Shown in pieces: positions 37,889 to 48,237 of a stretch of DNA of 64,000 nucleotides. The translations under genes and the position numbers were made by a program. The notes beneath the pieces were generated by a model. The model ran no database searches. It was not told the DNA's origin and was given only the letters and a program-made list of their open reading frames with translations. This DNA comes from Diphasiastrum complanatum (lineage: Eukaryota; Streptophyta; Lycopodiopsida; Lycopodiales; Lycopodiaceae), in contig CM055093.1 in NCBI GenBank assembly GCA_029204225.1, forward strand, positions 1,659,155-1,723,154, written 5' to 3'. How positions within the stretch are numbered: position 1 is the first letter of the stretch; each line of letters opens with the position of its first letter.

Positions 37889-38045
37889 TTTAAATGTCCG
37901 AAGGTTTCCGCAATGGAGATAATGCACTTCAGGCAGGAGACAATAAAACTTGTGATCGAAAATTCATATTCAGTTTCAATGGCAGAGTGTTCTCCACCCA
38001 AGCTACTTCCAACTGGAGAAATGGATTTAGAGATCATAGATTAGC
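37889..38045 (+). pseudogene. Exon-like block, copy 1
   Basis: Preceded by a good 3' splice site (TTTTTGTTTTTTTCAG, ending 37888). The frame reads LNVRRFPQW or, in the better-conserved frame, KCPKVSAMEIMHFRQETIKL, then VIENSYSVSMAECSPP and LLPTGEMDLEIID. It is paralogous to the block at 38631-38790 (MEILHFRQETTKLVIKNSYY). Conservation of the HFRQET[IT]KLVI[EK]NSY core in the same frame of both copies suggests a real coding ancestor. I do not recognise the protein. No further exons could be chained with confidence. Confidence 0.4.
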
Positions 38046-38460
38046 ATGACTCTCAACTTGAGGAATGATTCTCAAATTGATAATGATAAAAAGTTGGCAT
38101 CCCTTGATGTGGATGAGACACATATACAGAAAAATTTTATACAGATATATTTACATTTTTCTATGGTTGTTCTTACATAATTGTTTTCCTATTATTATTT
38201 CAAGTTATTATTCATTCATCTTCAATTTCTATGGTGTTCCTACATGTTCGTTTTTCATAGCCTTGGTCTTCCCTGTCTTTACCATGGTTTTTTTTGGATA
38301 AGTTCAGAAGATGATTTGATTGAACCTGTGCCACAACCAATCCAAACATGCGTCATAAGTTCACTCAGGTTTGTTGCGGCAAAGCTTTGATCAGATCATC
38401 TTCTGAACACATCCAAATATGCCAAGACAAGGACAATATAGACCAAGGCAATGAAGACCA

Positions 38461-38560
38461 AAAAAAGCTATCAGATCAAAGGGGCTAAGTATTCAAACAA
38501 TCAACCATGAAAAAAAGCTATCAGATCAAAGGGACTAAGTATTCAAACAATCAACCATCA
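38461..38560. repeat. Two-copy 50-bp tandem duplication
   Basis: Two 50-bp units (38461-38510 and 38511-38560) sharing AAAAAAGCTATCAGATCAAA and CTAAGTATTCAAACAATCAA, with one or two differences. They precede the second exon-like block. Confidence 0.9.
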
Positions 38561-38630
38561 ATACAGTCGATATCGGTTCAACGTCCGAGACTTCAACAAG
38601 GGCAAGCGTCGATTCGATATTTGATTGTAG

Positions 38631-38790
38631 TGTCACTGGAGTTCAAGTGCCTGAAGATCTCTTCAATGGAGATACTGCATTTTCGACAGGAGACAACTAA
38701 GCTTGTTATCAAAAACTCATATTATTCAGTTGCAATTACATTGTGTCCTCCACCATGGAAATGGAATCATAGAAAAGAAAGAGCCTCATA
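38631..38790 (+). pseudogene. Exon-like block, copy 2
   Basis: Second copy of the block at 37889. The frame reads SLEFKCLKISSMEILHFRQE, then TTKLVIKNSYYSVAI, CPPPWKW and a stop after KERAS. Compared with copy 1 it has a codon insertion (NSYYS versus NSYS) and diverges near its end. It is preceded by ATTTGATTGTAG, a weak 3' splice-like site. The protein family is unknown. Confidence 0.4.
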
Positions 38791-38999
38791 GAAAAAGTGA
38801 TTCATATATTTTTTAAAATGATGTATACAAGAAATTGTATTACATAATACAAAATTACATTGTTCATAATCTATGGATCTTCAATTTCGATGGATGTTCC
38901 AATGTCTTTGCATTTTATATGCTCTTCCTGCCTTACTCTTACCTGCACAAGAGAAATTGTTTTAGTTAATTTATTTTTTAAAATTGATTCACTAAGAAA

Positions 39000-40160
39000 T
39001 AAAAAAAAATGAATATTTTTATATGGCATAACCTACATTTACACCATTCAATCGAAATTGATAGTACCGAGGTAGATCGAATTGCAACATGTCTAGTTCT
39101 GATCGAATGTGATTGAGACACCAATCTTTCTCGACCTCAACCATTGCAAGAATGTTGTCATTTTTTTTCACTGTTATTTGAAGTTGCTCTTGAGGGTTTA
39201 TTCCAAAATCTTGATCAAGTGGCTTCCAAACATTTTTGCATTTTATCCATCTTCGATAATGCAACAACAAAGTGAGCATTTATTTTTCGATGTGATATCT
39301 AAATGTCATTGATGAGGTACATACTTTGCACTCAACTTGCTGATTTTGTTTCGTATTCCAACCATTATCCAACAACTTGGCAATTATTTCATCACTCAAG
39401 TCCTTACAAATAAATATTGTTTTTGTTCGTCGAACATTGCATTTGGAAAAAAGATCAACAAAAATAGTAAAAGGTAGATATCAATTTAATCTGAATTCTT
39501 TGAACCAGTGCTACATTTTAATATACTATGAATATCAATATACAGTCTAGATAAAAAAACTTTCTGAAATTGATATATTAGGAGAAATCCATTCCTTACT
39601 CAAAAAATTTGGTAGAGGATATGGCTCTAATCTACGAACTAAACCATTTTTATCAAGAAAATAGGTGTGATCATAAAAAAAAACTCTCGACTCTAAAAAT
39701 GATTTTGGAGAACGACATTTATATTGTAAAATACCGATATCCGAATGTATGACATTAATTATTCCTACGATTGATTGTATGGTTTGTCTTTCAACAAAAT
39801 TTGATGGATACAAATCTGCAAAACCAACAAAAATATCCCAAGAAAAACTTAATTTAAAGAAAATGCTAATACTAAAGAAATTATATTTGAAAACTTACAA
39901 TTGCATTTTCTTCTATCATTTGGATTCAAATCATGAATGTTGAGCTCTTTGTGAAGATAAGCATGTTGAACTAAAACTTCTGTGATAGATTGATCGGCAG
40001 GTGATACTTTGAAATCCATTATCTTGCCCCTTTCATGCATCAAGATCCATTGATATTTTCGATAATTTCTTGGTATCCATTGATCTTCTGCATTTTTTTC
40101 ATTGCATTTATTAAATGCATCAATGGTTCCTCTTGGTCTCCGTTTTTGTAGCCATTAGTC
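39000..40160 (-). pseudogene. Unidentified minus-strand gene fragment with introns
   Basis: Read on the minus strand. A first exon (about 40140-39895) encodes PRGTIDAFNKCNEKNAEDQW, then YRKYQWILMHERGKIMDFKV and LHKELNIHDLNPNDRRKCN, and ends at GTAAGT. An intron ends TTTTGCAG at about 39823. Exon 2 (about 39822-39560) encodes YPSNFVERQTIQSIVGIINV, YKCRSPKSFLESRVFFYDHT and LEPYPLPNFLSKEW. Exon 3 (about 39450-39330) encodes RTKTIFICKDLSDEIIAKLL and stops at a GTATGT donor. Exon 4 (about 39270-39035) encodes WKPLDQDFGINPQEQLQITV, AMVEVEKDWCLNHIRSELD and LPRYYQFRLNGVNV. Clean splice signals at frame-compatible places argue for a real plant gene rather than a transposon. The family is not recognised. 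No start codon or 3' end is placed, and intact function is doubtful. Confidence 0.45.
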
Positions 40161-40199
40161 CAAAATATGTGTACACAAGCTGAGAACAGGTATACCTAA

Positions 40200-41060
40200 G
40201 AATGACAATCCAAAATAAGAGATAGAATGAAGAAAATGAGAGGTATACCTAAGAATGACAAGAAGCTCCTAAACTACAAAGATTAGATAACTACAGTTTA
40301 CGACTATTGACGTCAAATCAACCTCGAGTGTACAAAGACGGGCAACATAAGAGTATTTGGGTAGTAACTGTGGTCCAATCACAATCATTTGTTTAGGCCA
40401 GCGGGATATTTGAAAATCACGAAAATTTGGCCGGAAAAGTGTCCGTCAACCACTGTTACAGTTCGTCACAGATGGACACCATTCATTGGGACACATAAGC
40501 GTTGAAAGTGTGTGAATTCAAAAACAACATCTTGAAAAAGGGCCCATTTTGAGTTCTAATATCTCCTAATGTTAACACTACAATCATTAACCCTAAATCC
40601 ACAATGATGAAAGCTTATCCTTCTCGCTCTCCCTTTCTCTCTCACAAAAAGCATAAGAATTAGCAAATCCAACAATTAACAACCACATAGAAAGCATGAG
40701 AGATGGAGGAAAAGAGATAGAGAGCAAGTACATTCCACATCCATTCCATAAGAGAGCCAACCTACTTGTATTGAAATGAAGAGAGAACATGTACAATTCA
40801 AAATTGCCACTTATATAGTGAATTGAGAAGATGGGCGTCCCAATTTCTATTGGCTAATCTTAACCTAAGTATAAAAAATGTGGAGGGAACCCATTCATTA
40901 ATTGGAAGACAATTAGAAAATGAATTTTGGTGAGAACCTCTACTTTATTCACTAACTTGACTTTTAGGCCCTGCGACATTAAAAGTCCCACATAATAGTG
41001 CTTTTGTCTAGTATCAAACAGATATTAGAATTAAATTCGGCTTTATAGCCCAAATTAGCT
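40200..41060. other. No gene; possible LTR of adjacent copia scrap
   Basis: No coding region. TTCACTATATAAGTGGC on the minus strand (about 40807-40823) is TATA-like, and GTCCCACA near 40987-40994 resembles an LTR end. The block lies at the 3' side of the minus-strand copia fragment 41068-41715. It could therefore be its 3' LTR, but the internal junction and partner are missing. Confidence 0.25.
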
Positions 41061-41067
41061 ATTCTAC

Positions 41068-41715
41068 TTATAGAAAGTATTGGCTTGCGTGACTCTCTCC
41101 ATCATGGTCATGCTTCTCAATCATGTGTCTAGTGGCACCTGAGTCAATGAACCATCTAGCACCATCATCTACCTGAGATGTCAATGCCAATGAAAAGACG
41201 TTGCTCTCATCGTCTTCTTCATCATCTTTGGCATTGTTGCCTTGTAGCTTTACTTTTTCTTGTTTGATATCCACTTTTCTTTTGTAGCACTCTCTAGACC
41301 CACTTGTGGCAGTAGTAGGTCTTTTCTTTTCTTTTGACTTTGATGACAACTCTCCCTTGTCCTCATCATCCTTGCCCTTCCTTGGAATGCGTTTTCACCC
41401 TTTTGCTTGCCTTTGGCCACCAATGTCTTATCATCTTGAGTGGAATGTCCTTATTCAACTACTTTCCGTCTTTGCTCTTCTTGCACAAGATCCCATGAAT
41501 GTCCTCAAAAGTCAGCAATATCTCCCTTGGTGCAATGCCACTCATGAACATTTGTAGGCTTTTTGACATGATGCTCATTGTCATGTGTGGACCAATTCAA
41601 CATTTCTTATAGGCTCGCCAATGGCAACAAGTTGGTCTCTCAATTCCTTGATCCTGGTGAAGAAAGATTCCACACTTTCATTGTCCGCCATTTAGATGGT
41701 ATTGAGTTTTGATTT
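41068..41715 (-). pseudogene. Ty1/copia gag-protease fragment
   Basis: Minus strand. Gag part: MADNESVESFFTRIKELRDQ and LVAIGEPIRNVELV (about 41690-41600), then several stops. The lower part, open from 41349, reads ELSSKSKEKKRPTTATSGSR, ECYKRKVDIK (remains of the knuckle region) and the protease site WFIDSGATRHMI with Asp-Ser-Gly. It breaks off at 41068 where integrase should begin. The gag is a different subfamily from A, B and C, with FFTRIKELRDQLVAIGE in place of VLRVKSLN. It is abutted on the right by gypsy pol in the opposite direction. Confidence 0.82.
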
Positions 41716-41739
41716 TAAGATCATGGCATGAGTTGGATT

Positions 41740-42893
41740 TCGAGATGCAAGTTACTTGCAAAGATTACCAAATGTGAATTTGCTCGAGATGAGGTGGAAT
41801 ACTTGGGGCACATTGTGTACAAGGAGGGAATCAAGGTGGACCAGAAGAATATTGAGGCAATCAAGAATGTACTAACAGCGTCGGCGAATTGAGAGGATTT
41901 CTAGGTTTAGCATCCTATTATAGAAGATTCATTTAGGACTTCTCAAAAGTTGCAGCACCGCTTACCCATCTTCTGAGAAAGGATAAGTTTGAATGGAATG
42001 AGAGAACTCATATGGCTTTTGAATCTTAAGAAATCGTTGGCAACGGCTCCTTTACTAGTGCAACCCAACTTTAACTTACCTTTCATGGTTACCGTGGATG
42101 GTACATTATTGGGAGCTATTTTGAGTCAATCAGATGGAGTCATTGCCTACGAAAGTAAGGAACTTATTAACAAGGAAGCATCATACCCTACTCATGATAA
42201 GGAGATGTTGGCAATTGTGCATGCCCTCAAGAAATGGCGACACTATTTATATGGTTCTAAATTCTTGATTAAAAGTGATCATCATAGTTTGAAATACTTC
42301 TTGAGCCAAAAGAGTTAAATGATAAGCAAAAGAGATGGTTGTCACAAGTTCAATCCTATGATTTTAACATTGAATATCTTCAAGGGAAGGACAATGTAGT
42401 TGTAGATGCGTTAAAAGAAAATTTTGGATCATCATTTAACGGAGGAGCATAGAATGTTGTGGTCAAATTTGAGATTTGGCACAATTTTTGCAATATCTAC
42501 ATTAAGTGCAGATTGGATAAGAGACATTCATGTAGAGTATATGAAGGATTCAAATTTAAAGGAGATTTGGGAGGAACTGCAAGACTCTAATTCAGTTGTT
42601 TATCCCCGATATAAGAAGCAAGGACAAATATTGTTGTATGACAATTCTAGAGTTGTGCTTGCTTCTAAATCTAAGTTCATTCCGCAAGTATTATATTAGC
42701 TACACTCATCTCCAAGTGCTGGGCATAGTGGAATTTTGAAGACATATCACACCATCCGAAAGCTATTCAAATGGGCTGGTATGAAGAAAACTATATACAC
42801 ATATGTGCAGAAATGTATTCCTTGTCAAGTGAATAAGGTGGAGCAGATTCAGCAGAGAAAGAGCTCCATTTTGAGTGGTATCATTTGACATTC
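41740..42893 (+). pseudogene. Ty3/gypsy RT-RNase H-integrase fragment
   Basis: Starts in the thumb of reverse transcriptase (CEFARDEVEYLGHIVYKEGI, then LRGFLGLASYYRRFIQDFS), passes frame changes, and enters RNase H (FMVTVDGTLLGAILSQSDGV, AYESKELINKEASYPTHDKE and WRHYLYGSKFLIKSDHHSLK). It then runs into the integrase zinc finger (LHSSPSAGHSGILKTYH ... YVQKCIPCQVNK, an HHCC set). It ends at about 42893 without an integrase core. In RNase H the usual TDAS start is VDGT, so a catalytic Asp-containing motif is changed. It differs from the gypsy copy that follows at 43056, so the two are different elements fused. Confidence 0.9.
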
Positions 42894-43055
42894 AATAGTT
42901 CAACAGTGATCAAAATTGTCAAAAGGATCGAGTGTTCGATCTCGATGATGGATATTCGAACTCAAATATTTGTTGTTGAGTTGAGTATTTATCTGCTTTG
43001 AACAATTGTGTAAAGCTGTAGACTGTCTCAAATAACAGTTTATTTTTATTTTCAA

Positions 43056-44209
43056 TATAAGGTAGCACCTTATACAATTATTAACAATGTTCTGTACAAG
43101 CTTGGTGCTGACCATCAATTACGAAGGTGTCTCGAAACTGAAGATATTAAAAAGGTCGTTAAAGCCTTACACTCAGAAGATGATGGTGGACATTTTGCTT
43201 TGAAGAATACAATTAATAAGATATTGACTACCAAGTATTGGTGGCCAACCATGTTCAAGGATGTATCAAATTTTATTTGTTCATGTGATCCATGCCAGAG
43301 ATCTGGTAAGCCTACAAAAGCAATGAATTGGCCGTTGACACCAATCTTGCCTCTTGCACCAGTGGAAGATTGATTTTGTCGGTCCAATCAAACCTGTTAC
43401 CCAACATACGAAATGTCGTTATATTCTAGTTGCATCGGATTATGCTACCAAGAACGTTGAAGCAGAGGCGACGAAACGAAACGATGCGAAAACTATCGCG
43501 ACGTTCTTATTTTAAAGTATAATCACAAGATATGGTTGTCCACTCGAACTAGTAAGTAACCGAGTTACACATTTTCTAAATGACACTATACGGTTGCTGA
43601 CAACCTATTTCCTGATCAAACACAGAAAAACTACACCGTATAATCCAAAAGCAAATGGGTTGACAGAAAGAGCTAATGAAATCTTATGTAAGATCCTGAC
43701 TAAAATTACTATTGCACATGCAACGGATTGGGATCAGAAACTACCATCAGTTCTCTGGGCTTATCGTAACACAGAGAAAGACGAAACATACACCATATTT
43801 TCTTACATATGGTATGCATCCTATTTTTCCAATTGAATTCGAGGTGAAAACCTTTCGTATTCAAGCTCAACGAACAGATGCAGAATGTATAAACGAAAGG
43901 TTGACTAATATTGAAGAACTAGCTGAAGCTCGAGAGACTTCACAAAAACTAACGGAGGAAATCCAGAAACAAAGAAAGGAGAAATATGACAGTCATATAA
44001 AAAAATGTGATCTTAAAACTGATGATTATGCGCTAATATATGACAGTCGCCATCAAAAGTTCTCTGGAAAACTCCATATGCGATGGCTTGGACCTTATAA
44101 AGTCATAGAGGTATTTGACAATGGTTCTGTGCAACTTCAATCACTTGAATGTGAACTATTACCGACATGTATTAACGGGTCCAGACCGAAGAAATACTAC
44201 CTTTGACCA
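43056..44209 (+). pseudogene. Ty3/gypsy integrase (second element)
   Basis: Zinc finger: VKALHSEDDGGHFALK and FICSCDPCQRSGK (HHCC). Core: ILVASDYATKNVEAEA supplies the first Asp; LVSNRVTHFLNDTIRL has Asn where the second catalytic Asp belongs (SDRGTHF in relatives, SDRRTHF at 21000); NPKANGLTERANEIL supplies the Glu. A TAA lies after TIATFLF near 43515, and a frame shift occurs near 43795. Tail: HQKFSGKLHMRWLGPYKVIE with GPY/F module, ending NGSRPKKYYL at 44206. It is followed by a promoter-like region and an extra ORF on the same strand. Catalysis would fail because of the Asp-to-Asn change alone. Confidence 0.92.
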
Positions 44210-44660
44210 GAATTTTTATTTTTTTAATTTTATTTTTTTTATTCTTGTTATTTTCTAGTATTTTTCTGAAATTAATCGCGAATTTTTTTTTATCTTGTCT
44301 AAATTTTTTCAAGACTTTTCTTTTATGTGTTTTTTTTTCTAGAAATTATCTAAAAAATTTTGTGAAATTTTCGAGAATTTTTCTTGGCTTCTCTCAATCT
44401 TTCAATATCATTTTAAAAGTACTTTCGAGAACTTTTTGAGATTTTTTCGTGACACTCAATTTAATTAATCAAATTTTCGTAAATCGTTTTCGAGAATTTT
44501 TCTAGTATGTTGCTAAAATTTTCGAGAAATTTTTGTGAGTTTCTGTAACATTTTTTTTAAGATCCTTCGAGAAAGTTTCGCAAAACTTTCTAGACTTTTT
44601 CTAGCATATTTTCGAGAATCTCTCGACCTACTTTTTGTATCCCTCCGTTAAAGATGATGG
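44209..44660 (+). promoter_or_regulatory. Seven TTCnnGAA heat-shock-element cores
   Basis: In a T-rich stretch, TTCGAGAA occurs at 44370-44377, 44424-44431, 44489-44496, 44521-44528, 44566-44573 and 44611-44618, and TTCTAGAA at 44337-44344. TTCnnGAA is the inverted half-site pair bound by heat-shock factors. The set lies upstream of G-box-like sites and a TATA-like site in front of the extra ORF. The repetition is directly visible; heat-shock control is inference. Confidence 0.55.
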
Positions 44661-44706
44661 CCACGTGATCATCATTATTCACACGTGTGTACGCTCACAT
44701 ATATTG
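44660..44706 (+). promoter_or_regulatory. G-boxes and TATA-like site before extra ORF
   Basis: GCCACGTGATC (44660) and ACACGTGTGT (44681-44690) are CACGTG-type sites, and CACATATATTG (about 44697-44706) is a plausible TATA. A start of transcription near 44730 would leave about 270 nt of leader before the ATG at 45002. The same arrangement, promoter between pol and extra ORF, is seen at 16626. Confidence 0.45.
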
Positions 44707-45001
44707 TTTCTCCTTAATTTATTTTTTCTTTTCACAAACGGTCTTCCGTCATTTAAGATCAATCTGGCAAATTATAGTTTCAAACACTGAGCCATGCACG
44801 TCCTCCATAAATGGAGTTGATAGATGTCAAGTCATCATCATCCCTTCCACACCACTACTGCTTATCAGAGTTATTTTTCATTTTTCCTCTTTACACTTTC
44901 TACCTGCGAGTTTATGCTTTCTTGCGCTCATTCTCTTTGCGATCAAAGCACTCTTTTGCGTACTATTGCGATCTACAGAGCTATCGTTAAACATTCGAAC
45001 A

Positions 45002-47159
45002 ATGGCTTTCGGATCAAGTTCGAGCTCTAATATCATTTGGAAAGCACGCGCAGGAATCCGCCTGGCATCCATCCAGTCCTTTTTGGATCGATGCAGGTTA
45101 GGTGATTTGAAAGTGGACCCCTCCATCATCCTCTCTGAAGTCATTCAGAGTTTGTGAACTCTATCCATTCCATTTCGGAGGAGGAATTCAAAGTTCATGT
45201 ACGAGGCAAATTCTTCACCATCTCTGAAGATTTGTTTTGCACAGCCCTCGGACTACCATTGGATGGGAAGCTGGTTGCGATAAATAAAGATTCGGTGGAT
45301 GAAGCTGCCCATTTCCTAAGCAACTGCTTCGTATCCACAAAGGGGTACAAAATTTCTATGATCCGAGATGCCACATTCAAATTGTTTTGTAAATACGCAA
45401 ATCAAGCAATATTTTTGACGAATGCGGATGCGACAATTTTGCAAAATTTTGGTTACATATTGGATGCGCTTGCGGGTAATCCAGTGGCCTTCGGCATTAT
45501 CACTTACATAGTTTTTCTGCGATGGATCAAACATCAGAAGTTTTCTAGAGTTGGAGCACATGTCTCTCGTCTGTGCGCTCATTTTCAAATTTTGACCGAG
45601 CCAGAGAAAATACTGCTGATGGGAAGGATGTTGGCTCCCAAGCCAATTGATCTTTCCAGTCTTATTTCCGTACCTACTCCGGTTCCAGTCGATGCTGCAC
45701 CAGCAGTCGAAGTAGCAGCCACCACTGCTATGGAGAGTGAAGTTGTGGCAATGGAAACCGATGCTGCTGCTGCTGCTGATTCTTCAAAGCTAGCATCTGC
45801 TTCCACATCTCAGAAGCAGTCGAGCGCATCCACCTCTGAGGATGACGCAACCCAGTCCGATACATCAGAAAAAGGATGATTAGCTGTTGAAGGTGACACT
45901 GGGGCACCTATGACAGATGAAGAAGAACCAAACGACCAGTCCCAGTGGATTCGATCCATGACAGAGAAAGCCAAGAACCTAGTGGCTGAAGTATATGAGT
46001 TTGACAATTACCACCGTCAACTCAAGATGCAGCTTATCACCTCAGAGAGGAAATCTCTAGACTCTCTGAAGGAGTCCTTCGAGAAGATCGATTCGCTCGA
46101 ATCAGACAACATGAAGCTGATCAAACAACATCGTTCTCTTGAAACACGGCTTCAGACTTTAATAAAGGAAGCTGATTCTTTGAAGCAGACCAATAAGGCG
46201 ATTCAGGCCAAATCTGACAATTTTCAAACTCAAAACGATTCTTTAAAGCAGCAACTTTTGGTTGCAAATCAACATAATGTTGCGCTCCAGAAACATCTAT
46301 AGGAGGAGCGAATGACAAGATTAAAGACAGAAGCTGCTATGTCTCTGAGCACCACTACAAGGTCAATCACTGTCGATCTCACGAAGCTGAACCAGCTCCA
46401 AGGCTAGATGCTCGAAAATTTTTGAGTCGAATTCCTACAACCGCTCGAGGATGCGAAGGCTCTTGTCGAGGAAGAGTTGGCGGAGCTGAAGGAGCTCTCC
46501 AGTGATGCCACCCCATCTTACAGTGGGCCCGATGCACACGATGACTACCTTCAGGCCCTGCTGCGAACTGATGAACTCACACAACAGCTGCAAGTTGTGC
46601 CTGCCTGCACCGGAGCCTCAGACTATCCAGAATTCTTGGAGGCTGTCACAAAGATTGACTAGCTCGAACAGGAGCTGTCGAACCAAAAGCAACAAATGGA
46701 AGATCAGAAGCTGGCTGTTGAGTTGCAAACTCAGGATTTGGCAACTACATCTACAAAGCCAAAGCGAATGCGGCAAAATCAGTCGAAGGTATGTGTTGAC
46801 AGATTTCGTGCATTTGATGAACGCTTCTGGAAATGGTGTTCACATGCTTTTAATATTGAGTTGCAATGGCGTGTGGATTACATGATGCTACTAGGCGCAG
46901 TAGGCATCGCCTTTGACGAGTGTAAGCGACCGTGGGAGAAGGACGACTTTCTCTGGTTATAGGCCCAACTCTCTATCGAGCAGAAAGGATGTCTTTGTTG
47001 GGGCATAATCTAGGGTGAATTCCAGGTCGTACCTTTCGGATCGGCAGAGTTATACATAGGCTCTTCGGCTATGTATGCTCTCGAATGTATTCGTATCAGA
47101 GAACTTCAATTTTTGAGGAACGAAGATAATAAACGACATTTTTGGAAGCGAAAGTCGTA
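45002..47159 (+). pseudogene. Gypsy extra ORF with coiled coil
   Basis: The ATG at 45002 gives MAFGSSSSSNIIWKARAGIR and continues to SEVIQSL; a one-base shift at 45150 moves into the frame that stays open to 45877 (FVNSIHSISEEEFKVHVRGK, FFTISEDLFCTALGLP, then a helical region, then an Ala/Ser/Thr-rich linker). The VRGKFFTI...LGLP segment resembles the 'putative plant transposon protein' domain found in proteins associated with plant gypsy (Tat/Ogre-type) elements. After two or three stops in the same frame a long coiled coil follows (about 45910-46300; heptads such as LKESFEKIDSLESDNMKLIK), a second helical part (to 46660) and a C-terminal WKWCSHAFNIELQWRVDYM near 46830. At least five stops make it inactive. 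The role is unknown. Confidence 0.6.
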
Positions 47160-47315
47160 GTTTCAGTTGTACAAACCACAAGCTATTGCGGATTTAGCGC
47201 ATTCGACGATGCAAGTTTGCTGATAAATATAAACATGGCTTGTCTTGAATTATTCAGTCTTTATGTGGATTGGGAGTGAAACCTTGCAGAATATTTTGCG
47301 GAGATTTGCCATAAT

Positions 47316-48008
47316 TTGCGAGATCGAAGGAAGTCATTCCGTTATAAGCAATTCTGTACATATACATTTTGGCAGTTTGGTACCTTTGTGGTGAAGACAT
47401 TATTTTTTGTTCAGAATCTTTATGCTAAAAGCAATTTTATTAGATTTTCATCTCATTACTGTAAAGAAATCACTCTACGAAGTGATTCAGATGAAGATAC
47501 CAAGTTAACCCAGGAGCTGTTTGATGGAACATTACTCCCGGTTAAGTTAGAAGAATTTCGCAACTTACTAGTTGGCCGCTATACAAAATCAAAAGAAGAT
47601 TTGCTCTTGATCAAAGCTCAACAGAACTTGGAGCTTGTTCAGAAGTTATATGAAGAACTGAATCATTTCTGAATATTCATTCGTGCCTTTGTCGTGGTGA
47701 TGTTTCTATGGGATGCTGAATTTTTGAAGCTTAAAGATGTTTTGAAGTTTGATTCTAGTTTTCATCAGCAATTCAAAGATCAACTCAAAACAACCTGTTC
47801 AATTAAAGAAACAACAAAACACATATTCTCTAAGTTGAAGAAATATCTAAAGGATGAAATACATGAAGAAATATCTTTTCGCCTCAATGAAAATCTGACG
47901 ACAAATAATGTTGCTCGAATAATCCTTGAAATAAAGATGATATGTTCACGAGGACGTTTCACATTTGAGGAAGGGGATATGCGATGCCACGAAAATGTTA
48001 AATATTGA
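47316..48008 (+). pseudogene. Unidentified ORF after the extra ORF
   Basis: One frame is open from 47316 to 48008 except for a TGA at 47670. It is rich in Lys, Leu and Phe and predicted helical: TLRSDSDEDTKLTQELFDGT, LEEFRNLLVGRYTKSKEDLL, IKAQQNLELVQKLYEELNHF, then FDSSFHQQFKDQLKTTC and LKKYLKDEIHEEISFRLNEN. No family is recognised. It lies between the extra ORF and the putative 3' LTR on the same strand, so it may be the distal part of the same element. Confidence 0.4.
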
Positions 48009-48237
48009 ATATCAACATAAATATGGCATGATATACTCGAAAATGAAGATATGAGCTGGTTAAGTATAAATCATGAAGAGGCCTAAGTCATTTTTTCGAA
48101 GGACTCGAAGAAATTGGACCGTCTCAACTTCATGGAAGACGTTACGGGCTACCTGATCCACTAGAGGCGGGCAAAGAGGACGCTATACTAAACCGGCAGA
48201 GTGCCGAGGGACCGGCACTACTTCAGGCTATGGGTCT

